Of a stretch of DNA of 64,000 nucleotides, positions 48,113-60,668 are shown piece after piece. Within the stretch, counting starts at the first letter, position 1. Each line of letters begins with the position of its first letter. The translations under genes and the position numbers were made by a program. Origin of the DNA: Nomia melanderi (lineage: Eukaryota > Arthropoda > Insecta > Hymenoptera > Halictidae); assembly GCF_051020985.1 (NCBI RefSeq), contig NC_135001.1, forward strand, positions 13,013,896 through 13,077,895, given 5' to 3'. Under the pieces are notes generated by a model, which ran no database searches, had not been told where the DNA came from, and saw nothing but the letters and a program-made list of their open reading frames with translations.

Positions 48113-50437
48113 TTAGTACATCACATTTATACCTTTTTTTGCTGCAATAGGTAACTTCTCACCTCTGAAAAACGGATTTTCTTCCTGAAATGAAAATTTT
48201 TGTAGCATACAATCAATAATAAAATAAAATGGATTTTTTACACAATGTATGATACGTGCTCTTAATTTTGAAAATGGTCTAAGTTATTTCAAGCATCATA
48301 AATCATATTCTTTTATAAGTTGCACACAACATTACACAGTCATAATAAATTCTCATTCAAGAGTAAATATTTTCTGAAATACTTTGTTACATAGCATAAA
48401 AATATTTTTTAGCCCACTTTCAAAATTAACGCCACATATGTGTCTAATTTTCCAATGATTTTTGTCATTTGCAACTATATTAGCAAGTCTTTCATATGAT
48501 TTTAATGATTAGCCCCTTGGCGTACTATTTACCTTCTTTACTAAGCTCGTGTAATATTTTACTATCGACAATTTATAAGAAATACAACAAAATTTTCCAT
48601 TCTACTTGAGGTGGAAATTTCATTTGAAAATAATATATTGATAATAGCAAAATAGTTGTTTGCTTTGATCCGTGGGTAATGAACAACATTGATTCTTGTT
48701 AAATTACTTTAAAAATCTTCATCACGAGTCTCACTCGTCATTGTACGGCAAGGGGTTAAAATAATCGAAGTATTATGTACGATTAATCGAAGAGCATATC
48801 TTACTGCTTGAATTTGATCAACGATTTCATTGAAGTTAGAACTCGGTATGTGCATGCTTGGTAGACTGTTACTATTTGTAGAATCAACAGGACAGTGCAT
48901 CATGTGTTCTGTGTCGCACATGCAGTCTTGCGCATTTTGGTATTCTCGGCTGAATTCCGCAGTATTTACGAAAGTTAAGATGCAGTTGTTTTCACCTGTA
49001 TAAAGCAAATTCTTTTCTTTATAAAATAAAGAATGTAACTAATTATATATAATATTGCTGTAACATTATGGAAATACTATCATACAATGTTGCGTTTAAA
49101 ATGTCTCTGCGATATTATATATTAAAATATATATTGATAAAATAATTTATTTTCAATTTTCTCAGAAAAATCTTGCACCTTTCCAATAACCGTAAAAGAA
49201 GAAATTCGAAATGGGTCATTTTAATCAATCTGATAGTTCTTGTGTTAAGATTTTCAGACACCTTCGGTACTCTACTCAAAAACGTAAAGACACAACATCA
49301 AGATACAGAAAAATGACCAAAAACTCAAATATAATTGAAAATTTTATCAAAAGAATCAATATACTTTCTATATAAAATATAATCGAAATTTCGAATAGCA
49401 CAGGACGCCATGAAATATGTTTCAAAATGTAACATTTTTCGATTTTCAGATATGTTAGACCATTTTGTTCTTGTCTTGACTCTGTGAATTTACTGTATTA
49501 CTGTTTACTATTCAATCAAGGCGCAAGGATGCGATCCTTCGTCTTTATCATAACTTACTCGTATATCCAACGGGGCAAGGATTCGGTGGCGCGCAATATG
49601 TCGGCAGCGTATTTTCAGTTTTCTCATCTTTCATGTTTTTTATGCTTCCGGGCTTGATTCTTTGCCTACCATTTGGTTCTTTATTATTATTTATATGCTG
49701 ATGACTCCACAACGAGCTGTGTTGCAAGTACTCTTGATCGCGAATGCTGGGATTAGGATTCAATGTGTCCATGCCGTCAAAGTCGGCCGGCAGTTCGACC
49801 GGAATTTCTTTCGGTTTATCCTGATATTCCATGTACATGTCAGCAATGCCTGCAAATTCGTCTCCCATTTGATTGATCCATTCACGAAGCAAATTGTTGG
49901 TCAGAAATTGCTCCTCCTAGGATTGATGAAGAGTTTCGGCATTGTTTTGGTTCGAAACAGCGAAACTTTGTTCGACGAAAATTATGTATGCATTACAAAA
50001 TTGTATAATGGATAAATAGTTAGCTGAGCAACTATTTATTCGAACAATTATTTAAGTACTACTATTTTTTACGTATTCTGTAATTTGTCTTTTCACAAGT
50101 ACCAGAGAAGGCACTACCGTATTACGTCGAAAAACTAGGTGTCGAATTAGTGAATATTCGTTCAAAGTTATTTGCATTGTAATTCGACTAAATTATTCGA
50201 ATACGTAAAGATGAATTATTTGAATAAACACATAAAATGTACACATTAAGAGTTCGTCTAATTATCTTAGTTAAGTACGTATCCGAAATAATTTTAATAA
50301 TGTTCAAATCTGGTTGCATATATTGGGTACAGGGATTCGAGTATTACCTTAATCGTAGCTGGTAGATATACAGTTACTTGAGCAGCAGCAACTGTTGTGA
50401 AAAATAGAGTCCAATACATGGTTTTAAGATCCTGTGC
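48113..50437 (-). CDS. 7B2: Neuroendocrine protein 7B2 (PC2 chaperone)
   Basis: Minus-strand exons 50437-50348 (ATG at 50419 after 18 nt of leader), 49916-49559, 48995-48805 and 48184-48113 (stop TAA) give 230 residues with consistent phases. Residues 1-24 include a signal peptide (MYWTLFFTTVAAAQ). Exon 2 begins EEQFLTNNLLREWINQMG and ends with PPNPCPVG (residues 134-141), the proPC2-binding motif of the family. Exon 3 has NTAEFSREYQ, the other 7B2 signature, with several Cys. The last exon encodes a 23-residue end (ENPFFRGEKLPIAAKKG) that aligns with the vertebrate CT peptide, NPYLQGQRLDNVVAKKS, an inhibitor of PC2. 7B2 acts in the regulated secretory pathway of neuroendocrine cells. An open frame running past 48805 to 48709 is intron read-through. 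The acceptor before 50437 implies a further 5' untranslated exon upstream. Confidence 0.9.
48640..48759 (-). repeat. Dispersed TTAA-ended repeat in a 7B2 intron
   Basis: On the minus strand it begins TTAACCCCTTGCCGTACAAT (TTAA at 48756-48759) and continues with the palindromic ACGAGTGAGACTCGT. It is homologous over about 115 bp to 55765-55875, and at its end to copies at 17955 and 58139. It ends 46 bp from the exon 3 donor. The TTAA-CCC start suggests a piggyBac-type end. Confidence 0.65.
49130..49248 (-). repeat. Truncated MITE copy related to the 45-kb element
   Basis: On the minus strand it starts TTAACACAAGAACTATCAG (TTAA at 49245-49248), then AAAATGACCCATTTC, following the left end of the 45126-45350 MITE for about 110 bp. 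No matching second end was found, so it is probably truncated. It lies in the 7B2 intron between exons 2 and 3. Confidence 0.6.
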
Positions 50438-53400
50438 CTAAAAATTAACAATGCATGTGTATGTATCATATATTAAGCGTTTCCAACAAGGAAATTTATG
50501 TAAAAGACATTCTTTTGTACAATAAAGATCCTCAGTTACTAGGAATGTAGACAAGTGTGTACATAAATCCATGTTTTACATAGTAATTGTGTTAAATAAT
50601 GCGTATAACGCAAACCGAGAATTTGCTAGAATTAAGTAATTATTGTAATGATATTTAGAAAAGACTTTCATATAATAGTTCATTTCCCACTAATAGCTTT
50701 ACAATATTTTTTAATTAACTTTTCTGTGCAATTTAATTACGTGACTTCTCTTTTTAAAGATTTTCATTTCGCTAGTACTATATAAAATCGATTTCTCTAA
50801 ACAAATAATACTATACAACACTAATATGATTCTAAGAAAATTCAAGTTAATCTTAATTAATAGTAACAATTATACAATGCAGAAAGGGGGCAAGAATATC
50901 AGCATTAAAGGGAAAATAAATGAGTTTGAAAACGGTCAAATGATTTTCATAAGCTTCGAAGACAATTTTGTGTCTCGACAATCTTCCGTACACGCATATG
51001 GCGTTTGTTGTGAATCTGAAAACTGATTTTCAGTAACATCAGCTCAATGGAATCAGAGTATTGCGAATTACTTGCGTTGTGTATTTAAATGCGTCGGAAC
51101 TTACCAAAGGCTGTCAAAGGATGACAAGAAGGAATGATAAAGAGATTCTCGAGGAAATCTTGTCGCTACCAGGGAGTTCGGACTTCGTTGCACATGCGTA
51201 TTTCGCGCCGGAAGCAGCGCTGTGCTCGTTTAGAATCGAAGATATTGATCCGCGCTTTTCCGCGCCACTTTTCCCCCGTTTTACTGGCCATCGCTACATA
51301 TGATTGTTCCCGCAAGTCACACTCGTAGGACTGATTTATGAGCAATGACCGTACCGCAGTCTAGCCTCATAACATTGATAGTTAATATTCCGAGTGGTTC
51401 ACATTCCACCACATGGATAGCACTTCATTTACCAAACGACTATTAACACGTTCACTGCTACAAGAATTCCTAATGTTTTCTATAATATTACTTACTATTC
51501 TATAACGAAAACAAACGATATAACAAATGACTTTTACGTAACCTAGCTCCTCGCGTAACATTCTTCATACGAATATCAGAATAAATAGTTAACATCCCAT
51601 AACGTCGTTGACACTTTATTTACAGAGACTGTTAGTTTGAAATAGCTTAATTTGTTGAACACACGCATAATCAAGTTTTAGCATGTTTTGTGATTCTATT
51701 AGTTTAGTTGTTATGCGATTTAATAAATTTAAGATTATAAAAATACGAAAATAATTCGAAATATTGCATTGTACTTATTGTCAGATGTTCCAAATGGTCT
51801 ACTGTGCGATTTCTGTTTAAACACACGTATTTAATACGTATTTAAATACATATATATAAACACATAAATTAAAACAATTAACGATTGAAATATCAGAACA
51901 TAAATTGAAAGCAAAATCATGAAGCATGAAACAAATCGCACATCAATAAGCGAAGTCAAATTTTCAAAGCGCTATTTGTATCTAATGTAGATAACTTCTT
52001 TTGTGTCTTTCTTTCCGATGTCTTCGCTGGTAACTTTTGCTGTGCTTTTGTTCAGATATAAATTTAAAAATATATAAAACTTAACTTTGCTTTCGCAGTC
52101 TTTCTTACTCAAAGTTTATAAACACCTTCAGACCTGATTTTTCTACGAAATTATGTTCACATATCCAACAACAATATTATTGTTGTTCCACGTTAAATAT
52201 TATACCTTCTATTTAAACAGAAACTTTGATATTCGAATTTTGTACGATAGAAGCCGTGTTCCCGTCATGTATCGTAGGTGAAAGGTTCAAAGTGCGAAAT
52301 GGAATTGCCGACAGAGGGGTTGAAAGATCAAAAGATCCTCGGTTCTGGTTACGGTCGCGTATAAACGTCTATTAATGATTAACCCTCGTTGTGTACTTCT
52401 GATTCAATTTCCGAAATCGAATTGTTGCTACGTTACTATCTACCAACCAAAATTGTTCCCTCTATTGATTCGCGGTTGTATGCAAAGAACTACTGTGCAA
52501 CTCATAGTATAAAGCCTTGCAAAGTTTACAATTCATCTTATGCAATTTGTAGTAACTATGTATTCGATTATGTGATCGTAATAATGCACGCGTAATTTCT
52601 ATCATTTTCAATTGTTTAAAATAATTATGGTTAGCAAGAAAATTGTAATGCATTCTCTGGTAATTCGGTAGTCTTTCTAAAATTGTATTTTATTTGGTTC
52701 AATTTCACGGAATGTATTACTGCACGTGGACAAGTGTATCTACTGTATGCGGCACTATAAATAATTTTTACAATCATCACTTCTTTCTAATCGAATAATG
52801 GTATTTATTTTTTTTCTTGTTTTAAAAATATAATATTTTGCTATAAACCGAGATGGTATTGAAACTTTTAAAGAAAACAATTGTGTAGAGGAGTATTAAA
52901 ATATTTGTGCGTATCAATTTATGAAAGACAATGACCAGTTTCCTAAATTTATAGATAAACGAGCAAGAGTTTGACGTGGAATGGTTCGATAACGTTCTAA
53001 ATGCCCGTTTGTTGGAGTATTAAAACAAGGGGATGCTCATTTGCGTCATTGGACGTGTATACCTGATTCAGGGATAAAGCGGTTGAGTTAAATCGCCTAG
53101 CCAGAACAAAGTTCCGTTTCACTTGGTTTTAATATTCTTGATACGAATCTGTAATACTATCGTTTGTAAATAAATACATAAAATTTTGGATAAAAAATGA
53201 AAATAAATAAATAAAAATAAATAAATTAATTAACTAATTAAATTTTAAATAAAATAAAATGATTTCACACAGCTATCCTTTCGGTGATATTTAAAAACAA
53301 TTTTATATTGAATAACACTTCCTGTGTGTTGAGATTTGTAAATATTTTATGTATTTCTATTTCGTGCGTTGCAAATGCAAGTGAGACATTAAAATGTCTT

Positions 53401-55278
53401 GTATAATATCCTTTTATTTTTCGTTATTTTCTTATTTTCAACATGATAAACAACATTCTTGTAATACAAATGGTTTGTTAAGGGGATATTTTCGTTTGAA
53501 AAAGTAATACGTGCATGAAAAATTCTAATTTTGTAATATTGTTAATTCTAATTTTTTAATTTTATTATTTTTTAGTTTAATCGTAACTTCAAAGTTGCTG
53601 GGGATCGATCTCTTCAAACGAAGATATTCTTGATATGGATTTCACATTTTATGCATAGAAAATCAAATTAATTCTGTGCACATTGTTATTTGCAGTATAT
53701 TACACGATATTTATTTATATTTTTTATACTCTCCTTTATTTATATTTTTTAAATATTTTACAAAGTGAATACATCGTACTTGAGACAATACTGTTCATAA
53801 TTATGAAGATAATTTCAGATTTTGATGGATTGTGAGTTGATAAGGGTTGCGATTTCGGCTTTCTGTGAGGGATGGGCTGTACGGTGACTCATCCTTGTTT
53901 TTCGATAGCTATCCCCCAGGTGGTTACAACTTGAGACAGTTTTGGCTAAAGGTCAGTGTCAGCATGAATAAATGTATTTTTGAAGTTTTTATCATAGGAT
54001 TCATTCAAGAATTCATGGTTGAGAGCATCTAATAATGTAACATATTATATATTATAAGCATATAGTCAATCTGTATTTAAAACTAGAATTCACAAAGTAA
54101 TTCAGAGTACTTCACTCACTATTCTCTTATTTTTTTCTTCCTTCTATTCTTCTTTCTTCTCTGGATCTTTTAGTCAACTTTTTAATTTTCTATATATACT
54201 TTTAAAAATTATATACTTTTAAAAAGTATATATTATATTATACATATACATAGATAAATAGATGATATAGATGTCCGTGAGTATGTGTCTGCATGTTATC
54301 CTCAGTTTAATGTGTTATTCTCCATTAAATTTTGATGTGCTTTCTCTATTTATTTATTTGTTAATTTATCTGCTTATAGGTTCTTACTTTTTTAATTCTT
54401 TTTATGTATTTCTTATCTCTTCTGTGTTGTTAATAATGTATTCATCACTTTGTTTAATTTGTACAGGATTCTATTTGTATATCTTTCATACTTATATGTA
54501 TCTACATTTTTGTTTGTTTTAATAAAGTATTAACGTATTTATATCTTAAAGTTAATAGTTTAGGAGACATTTTAATACAAATAATATATCGTCATTATTT
54601 TACTAAGTTACACCTTATTTATGGAAGAAATTCAAGAAAACCACTATAATTTAAATTATGCAATAGAAAGTAAATCAATATTTATTTTGTTATGTATATT
54701 CAATTTTTTTCCTAATACCGATCAGTATATTCAATTGATTAAAATTATCAATCCATTCTCGAACCGAGTAATTTGCGCATAATCTATTCTTCGCCACCGC
54801 CTACAATCACAATGTTCCCGAACGTGGACAATTTGTCCTTTGGACCGAGAAAGTTAGTGGACACGCGTTCTACCTACGTCAAGCGGATTCGGTTTGCACA
54901 TAGGTATTTAAATAGGTACATATCTATGTACTTTATTCCGCCTGTTCAAATTTCATATTCGACCCTCTTATTGCAATAACCTCTTAACCTTTCTCACTGT
55001 AACAGTTGGCACTCCCGAAATATTATTGACGTACAGCGTGACATTTTAGAAACGTAGCTGGTCATAAGCAAATGCTCGATTTTCGAAAATGACCCAAATA
55101 TGAGCAAACACATTATTAATTAAAAACATAATGTTCATTTCCGTAGAAAATGAAAATATTCTACTAAAATATTTCTATCACTAAACCACAATTTAAGTTT
55201 ATTAATGTAGAAACAAAGTAAAGTTATACTGTCCAACATAGTATCACGCTTAATCTAATTTTGTACTACAATAATTAC

Positions 55279-55607
55279 TTAACCCACTCGAGACAAATTA
55301 CGCACCAGGTGTGTAATGGTGTACCTGCCCAAAAAGACCCATCATACGGCGTGTCTAACGATCATGAATTTCTATTATCAGTTGTGAAGAACCATGTAGC
55401 TTACTTTATTATGTAGTTAGTAGTAGAAATTAAAGATGCGAAAAAATGAAAATTTGTATCAGTTTTAAGCTAAGAGCTCAGAAGAAGTAACCCACAATCA
55501 GGATCGTTGGGATCACAGGAAATGAACAGTAATGGTGAAAGTGGTGATTTCGAGTTTTGGCTCTTGATGGTTATCATTGAAAAAAACCCTAGTCTCGAAT
55601 GGGTTAA
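55279..55607. mobile_element. TTAA-flanked MITE with CCC ends
   Basis: TTAA at 55279-55282 and 55604-55607 flank 321 bp. The ends are CCCACTCGAGAC and, read inward from the right, CCCATTCGAGAC, a 12-bp inverted repeat with one mismatch. TTAA duplication plus CCC-starting ends fits a piggyBac-like non-autonomous element. No open frame. Confidence 0.75.
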
Positions 55608-55764
55608 CCTCATTCCATTTGATTTTTCTTGCAACTAAACTTGACTAATTAATTTTACCGTCAATAATTTCCAAGAAATGCGAAGCAATGTTTCATTTAT
55701 TGTAAGTACATAATAACTTTGAAGTTACTACTTCAAAATTATTGATTACGGAATTACTGAATTA

Positions 55765-55875
55765 TGGAAAATAGCAGAACTGTTTTTCGTTTCGATCCAC
55801 GTGCTACGAGGAGCATTGAGTTTTGCTAAATTAATCTAAAAATCATCACGAGTCTCACTCGTCATTGTATGGCAA
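55765..55875 (-). repeat. Dispersed repeat, second copy of the 48640-48759 family
   Basis: It shares AATAGCA, TTTCGATCC, and then CATCACGAGTCTCACTCGTC and ATTGTATGGCAAG with 48640-48759. The TTAA terminus has decayed. Confidence 0.7.
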
Positions 55876-56309
55876 GATAATACCTGTGTTTGGTTAATAA
55901 TGTCAAAACTATTATTTTAATTGATAAATTGCAAAAAGCATAAAAAAGATTCTACAGATAATGACACGTTACTTTTTCTACTTTGCAAAATTGCTAGCCA
56001 AATTACTCGTCAATCGATTTTCGATATCTGGGTTAGGACTTTGAAAAAAAAATGAGAACTGATGTTAGAGTTACACATATTTCGCAAGGTCTGGGTAATT
56101 CTTCGTTATTAGAATCCAGTGTAGGACTAACAGTTACAGTGTTCATTAAAAAATCCAATTGTAATTATGCCTATCTAGATTCCTGAAATATCACACCGTA
56201 CGGTGCGGGGGTTGTCATGCTGTGTCTCGGCGTCACAAGTATTGATTTCCGCGGAGCTGCTGTGTGAATGGGCTACGCCTATCTCACTCTGGATCGAGGA
56301 ATCCTCGAT

Positions 56310-56570
56310 CTCCATCCTCCTCTTTTTCTCTGTGCTCATCCCTTTTACATACTTCCTTTCTTGACATTTACCAGGCTCCGATTTTGGGTCTCTTTTCTCT
56401 TTTTGTTGTTCTCCTTTCTCCCCTGCATTTTATTTCTCGATTGTTTCTATTTCGGCTCCTCCTTCCGACTTCTTCGCTTACTTTCTCCTATCACTATAAT
56501 ACTTTCTTGACTTCTTTTAACACCTTTCTTAATTGCGTTTTTGTTCCTTTTCGTATTTTCTAATTGCGAG
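56310..56570 (+). repeat. Pyrimidine-rich tract
   Basis: The + strand is dominated by C and T (CTCC, TTCT, TTTC words) for about 260 bp, unlike the flanks. No gene is recognised. It could be a former simple repeat. Confidence 0.5.
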
Positions 56571-58138
56571 TGAATATTTAAAAAAATGTATAAAATTACA
56601 CGTTAATAACATACATACTTAAATAAAGTATAATACGTAAAGATAATGTATAATATGTATTTGCTTTTTGCTAAGATGCTTCGCTTTTGTTGTCGTTCTT
56701 CTTTCCCTTTATTTTAAGAATTCGATTCTCTTATTCTGCGATATCGTAAATTTTCATAATTTATAGTATTTTAATATTTTTAACAAATTTATTATTTCTA
56801 ATATTCATTATTTTCAAGTGTAATACCAATATATGCACACGTAGATATTTGTAACATTAAACTAATACTTGAGATTTTTACTCTTACAATCTATTACAGT
56901 CTATATATTTCTGTATTCGAACAAGAAATGTCTATGCAAAAGTACAGAAATGTATCTTTCATTGAGCCGAATTATCATAATCACACATAAAATTTTCATC
57001 AGAAGTAAATAACATTTAAAGGAGTGCACCATTAAGCAATATAATTTCATCTTATAGTTGATGTTATATGTGACATTCACCTAAGGCGAAGATCACCTTA
57101 GATATATGTATGTAAAATTAATATCATGTATAACTTCACATCGACCTTTTACTCGGCTACATGCATCTCTTCTCTTTTTCATCTCTCCATCCCTTACGAG
57201 AGGACCCTCGCCTTCACGAGACACCGCACTTAAGCCAAAACACATTAGCATATTTGCTGGACCCTCAATTTTGCTACGCGACCCCAGTCTCGTGTTAACG
57301 ATATTAGCCCGTGCAGCCGAAATCGGTTTACCATAAACTTTTCCTTGGAAAAGCGATGTCCGGTTTGGTTTCTGTGTTCGGTGAGCATGCGAAATGATGT
57401 TGGATTACGATATTGCTGTCGCGGAAGCTCTATTGACGGTAAGAGAGTGTAATATATTACGCGATACAAATAGAAGCTGCAACATATGAAATTGTTGTGT
57501 TTCAATCCTTTGCGGACAAGGACTTTTCAAAGTAATGAAAGCAATAAGTGGTACGTAATCAACTTCATGGAAAACTTTCAGAGATAATTTCACGTCGTAC
57601 AATATAGTTTTTGTAAAATGGTTGTTAAAACGTTATAATTATTACAGTGCAATTACCGAAAACGTATTTTGTGTATATGTATACATTTATGTATATATAC
57701 ATGCATATATAGAGGGTGTCGTGAAATGTCTGAAGAATTATTATGTGCGCAACACAATACTGACAAAACGTTCGTGGTAATGTGAATCAGTAATATAAAA
57801 TTAGTATTAGAGCTTTACATTAGAAATTCTCTTCAAATTTCAATAGACTGTATATTTTTTACGCGTTTATGTTTTATAAAGTTTATTGAAGCGTTATCAG
57901 ATAACAATTTTCACGATATCTCAGTCATTTTTATATTATCTCTAACCTACTAAAATTACTGATACAAAAAATAAAATTCCAAGTTACTTCAAATACGCTA
58001 CTGTTGACTACAAAAGTGTAAATTACAAAGAACTGCAAATTATTTGTTAATAATATCGTATTGATTTAACATGTTATAATATTATACAGTCTCTTTTTTT
58101 ACTTTCTTTATTAGGGTAGCTTCTTTTTAACTATCTTT

Positions 58139-58468
58139 TTAACCCTTCGCCTTATGACATCGTGTCAGACTCGCGATGAAAACTTTAAATTAAATTTGAC
58201 AGATCTAAATGTTATTTACTTTTCTTAAGTATAAAGTAAATATTTCTTTTACGTTAGCAATAAAATTAAATGGTTTGCATGTTCTTTTTATAAACTATAA
58301 GAATACATTCACTGAAATTTCAATTCTTTTATTTTTTAAAATGCGTATCAATAAATCAATCGTTTTAATAATTTCTTGCAAAATAAATATATATATTCTT
58401 TTATTATAATTATAAAAAGAAAAATCCAAAATCAGCCATTTCGACTCATTTGGTAATTTCAGTGTTAA
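58139..58468. mobile_element. Possible TTAA-flanked element
   Basis: TTAA at 58139-58142 is followed by CCCTTCGCC and the palindromic GTGTCAGACTCGCG. TTAA at 58465-58468 is preceded by a sequence whose reverse complement reads CACTGAAATTACC, similar to the 45-kb MITE end. The two ends belong to different-looking families, so this may be one element with unlike ends or two adjacent fragments. Confidence 0.4.
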
Positions 58469-60222
58469 AGAAGTTATTAGTTAAACCAAAGCGAAGAAGC
58501 GTATCCTCATTGAATGCTAAATTCGGAAACTTTCCAAGAACATCAGTTTTTGGTTGAAATTCTGTGAAATTGAGCAGAGAGCTTATGAGAAATTCGAAAA
58601 GTTGCAGTGCAAATTTCATTAGGAAACATAAAAGGAGGATCCTGTGCAGAAATACATAGTAGAGGAATTTCTTTCCTTGTATGAAGCACTTGGGTGCAAT
58701 ATGTTTTGTAATGTACATTTCTCACGTTCACCATTTGAATTTCTATTCCAAGAGCGTAAGAACTGTGTCATATGAACCTGGGAGGAGATTCTTCTGAGAT
58801 ATTTTTCTATTTCAGGAATGATATAGTAGAGTGGCCAAAACATATTAGACTTCTGTCGGTAACTTTTATTGTCGGATCAAGATCGTCTCGTAGTTTAACA
58901 TAGATCACTATGTATTTTAATGTCATCAAAATTATAAGTAGTGAGTGCAAAAAGTAGAATAACTAGAAATGAAGGGATAAAAGTATTTCGAGCTACATTT
59001 GTTACTCATGCAGTATAAAAAATATTAATTTAATAAATAGTGTAAAGTACTTTCTTTATGTAAGAACTGTACAAAATATAATATCTTAATTTCTATTAAC
59101 AAAAATATTTTAAATTTTGCAGCCGATTGAATTGTACCGTTTTCCATACCAATGATAGTCTTATTAATTTATAAAATAAATTAATTATTTGATTCAGAGA
59201 TGAGGATTATCTTATCACCTCAGCGTTTTGTTACGATTTACGTCTAATTATTCATATTAACTTAATTTTGTCTTGAAGTGGAACAAAATAAGATTCGATA
59301 GTTTAAAAAAGTAGATAGGTTAAATGGAATACAAAATGGAACCAAAAATTACAAATTTATCAAAATACCTGTACCAGCGACTCTTTTTGAAAAATTTTAT
59401 TTTGCAATTTTATGGACGTGAAAGAATAACGTATTTTTTGTTTAAACTTTTTTCGCTACCTCTTACCGTTCGCAAAATAATCTACGGGAAAGAAAAATTT
59501 GCATTTTTTTCAAGGGGCGGTTTCACTCCTTCAAAGTGAAATTCGATACGAAAAAAATTGCAATGTATTAGGCTTTACTTACTCTACTTACACAAAGTTT
59601 CATCATTTTTTGAATTTCCGGGTTCGATAACTTCCCTTGTAAGTAACATTTGCTCGAACAATTTTCTGATATTCTTCGTGATTAACGATTTCTGACGGAG
59701 GAAATTTCTAAGGGTTACATACGCAGAGATATCCTGGAGACGTTGAAGTCTAGACTCATTTCTCTTCGCGGACTCACTCCTTAAGAATATCTTTTGTTAC
59801 GAATCGCTGATCATGAAGAATATCGGAAAACTGTTGAAGCCTAAGTTATTCATTATTATTTTTTGATAAACGCAACTTAAATAAGAACAAATTATGGCAT
59901 ACCATTAAAAAAACCATTTAAAAAATGCCCATTTATTCCGACCACCTATCAGCTTCCTTAGAACAATTTTTCGTAATAATGTTATAATTTGTAACACTAT
60001 ATGACTTATTCTGTATAGAAGAAACTTGTTTAAAGTGTAGTTCTTTGTAATATATGTAAAAGAAATTGAAATCATGTATGAGGTACATATATTCGATAGA
60101 ATTACTAAGCGTCACTTTCCAATCATATTTCCCACTGTAACAAGTCCAAATTGATTGAAAACTCTTTTCAGTCCTTGTACTTGGCACTTTTGAAAAAACT
60201 TCAATACTAAATATTCTTCCAG

Positions 60223-60668
60223 GATACATATTGCTCGAATAATAACGGAAGCTTCGATTTTGGCAAGTGTGGCCAGTATGTGGATAAGATCAAGCCAGTC
60301 TTAGGTCCCAGTTTGGAAGGCAGGGTCCACTGGGTTTTGAAGGAATTCATATGTAAACAGCATTCTCAGTATTCAAAATGTTTTCCTTGGGTAAAAAAGT
60401 GGATGGAGACGAGCGCTGCATGGGCTGACTGTATGGACGCGTTTTTGACCAAGGACACCCCCGTGGGGGAAGAAATGATTAAATACGCGATCAACTACGT
60501 AGCCAAAGGCGGCCTGGTGACACAGTTCGTGGATTCTCGTGGTTCGAATAACAAGGCGAACAAAACGCGCCAGGAACTCGATTCCTTTCCTCAAGATCAG
60601 AGTATCGTGAAAAGTATGAACGTCTGGAGGTATATTAACGAAAAGGATTATTGGCTGCGGACTTGCGC
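60223..60668 (+). CDS. Unrecognised gene, Cys-containing exon
   Basis: The acceptor TATTCTTCCAG ends at 60222, and the donor GC|GTAAGT follows 60668 with two bases of a split codon. The exon is open in phase 0 for 148 codons and is richer in G+C than its flanks, as real exons here are. It starts DTYCSNNNGSFDFGKCGQYV, with Cys at about positions 4, 16, 47, 55 and 71, then a helical-looking KYAINYVAKGG segment and a basic end (YINEKDYWLRTCA). No initiator Met is in place, so one or more 5' exons, perhaps with a signal peptide, are missing. The Cys spacing suggests a secreted protein. I do not recognise the family. Confidence 0.6.

Larger units (their letters stand above)
50438..60222. other. 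Long gene-poor AT-rich region
   Basis: I find no convincing exon. A less AT-rich segment at 51080-51320 with several CG dinucleotides could be the 7B2 promoter and 5' exon (minus strand), given that 7B2 needs an upstream leader exon. Supported contents are AAAT-rich simple sequence near 53200-53265, MITEs at 55279-55607 and 58139-58468, a dispersed repeat at 55765-55875 and a pyrimidine-rich tract at 56310-56570. Open frames in 54271-54522 and 56264-56563 are composition-driven. Confidence 0.5.

Noticed and set aside
51061..51328. Two overlapping + strand frames of 64-80 codons
   Set aside because: They overlap in different frames in a GC-richer patch more simply explained as the 7B2 upstream region on the opposite strand.
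58446..58845. Three overlapping minus-strand frames that might be a broken receptor-like gene
   Set aside because: The frames overlap with frameshifts and I could not find a convincing membrane-protein motif. A decayed gene is possible but not supportable from sequence alone.
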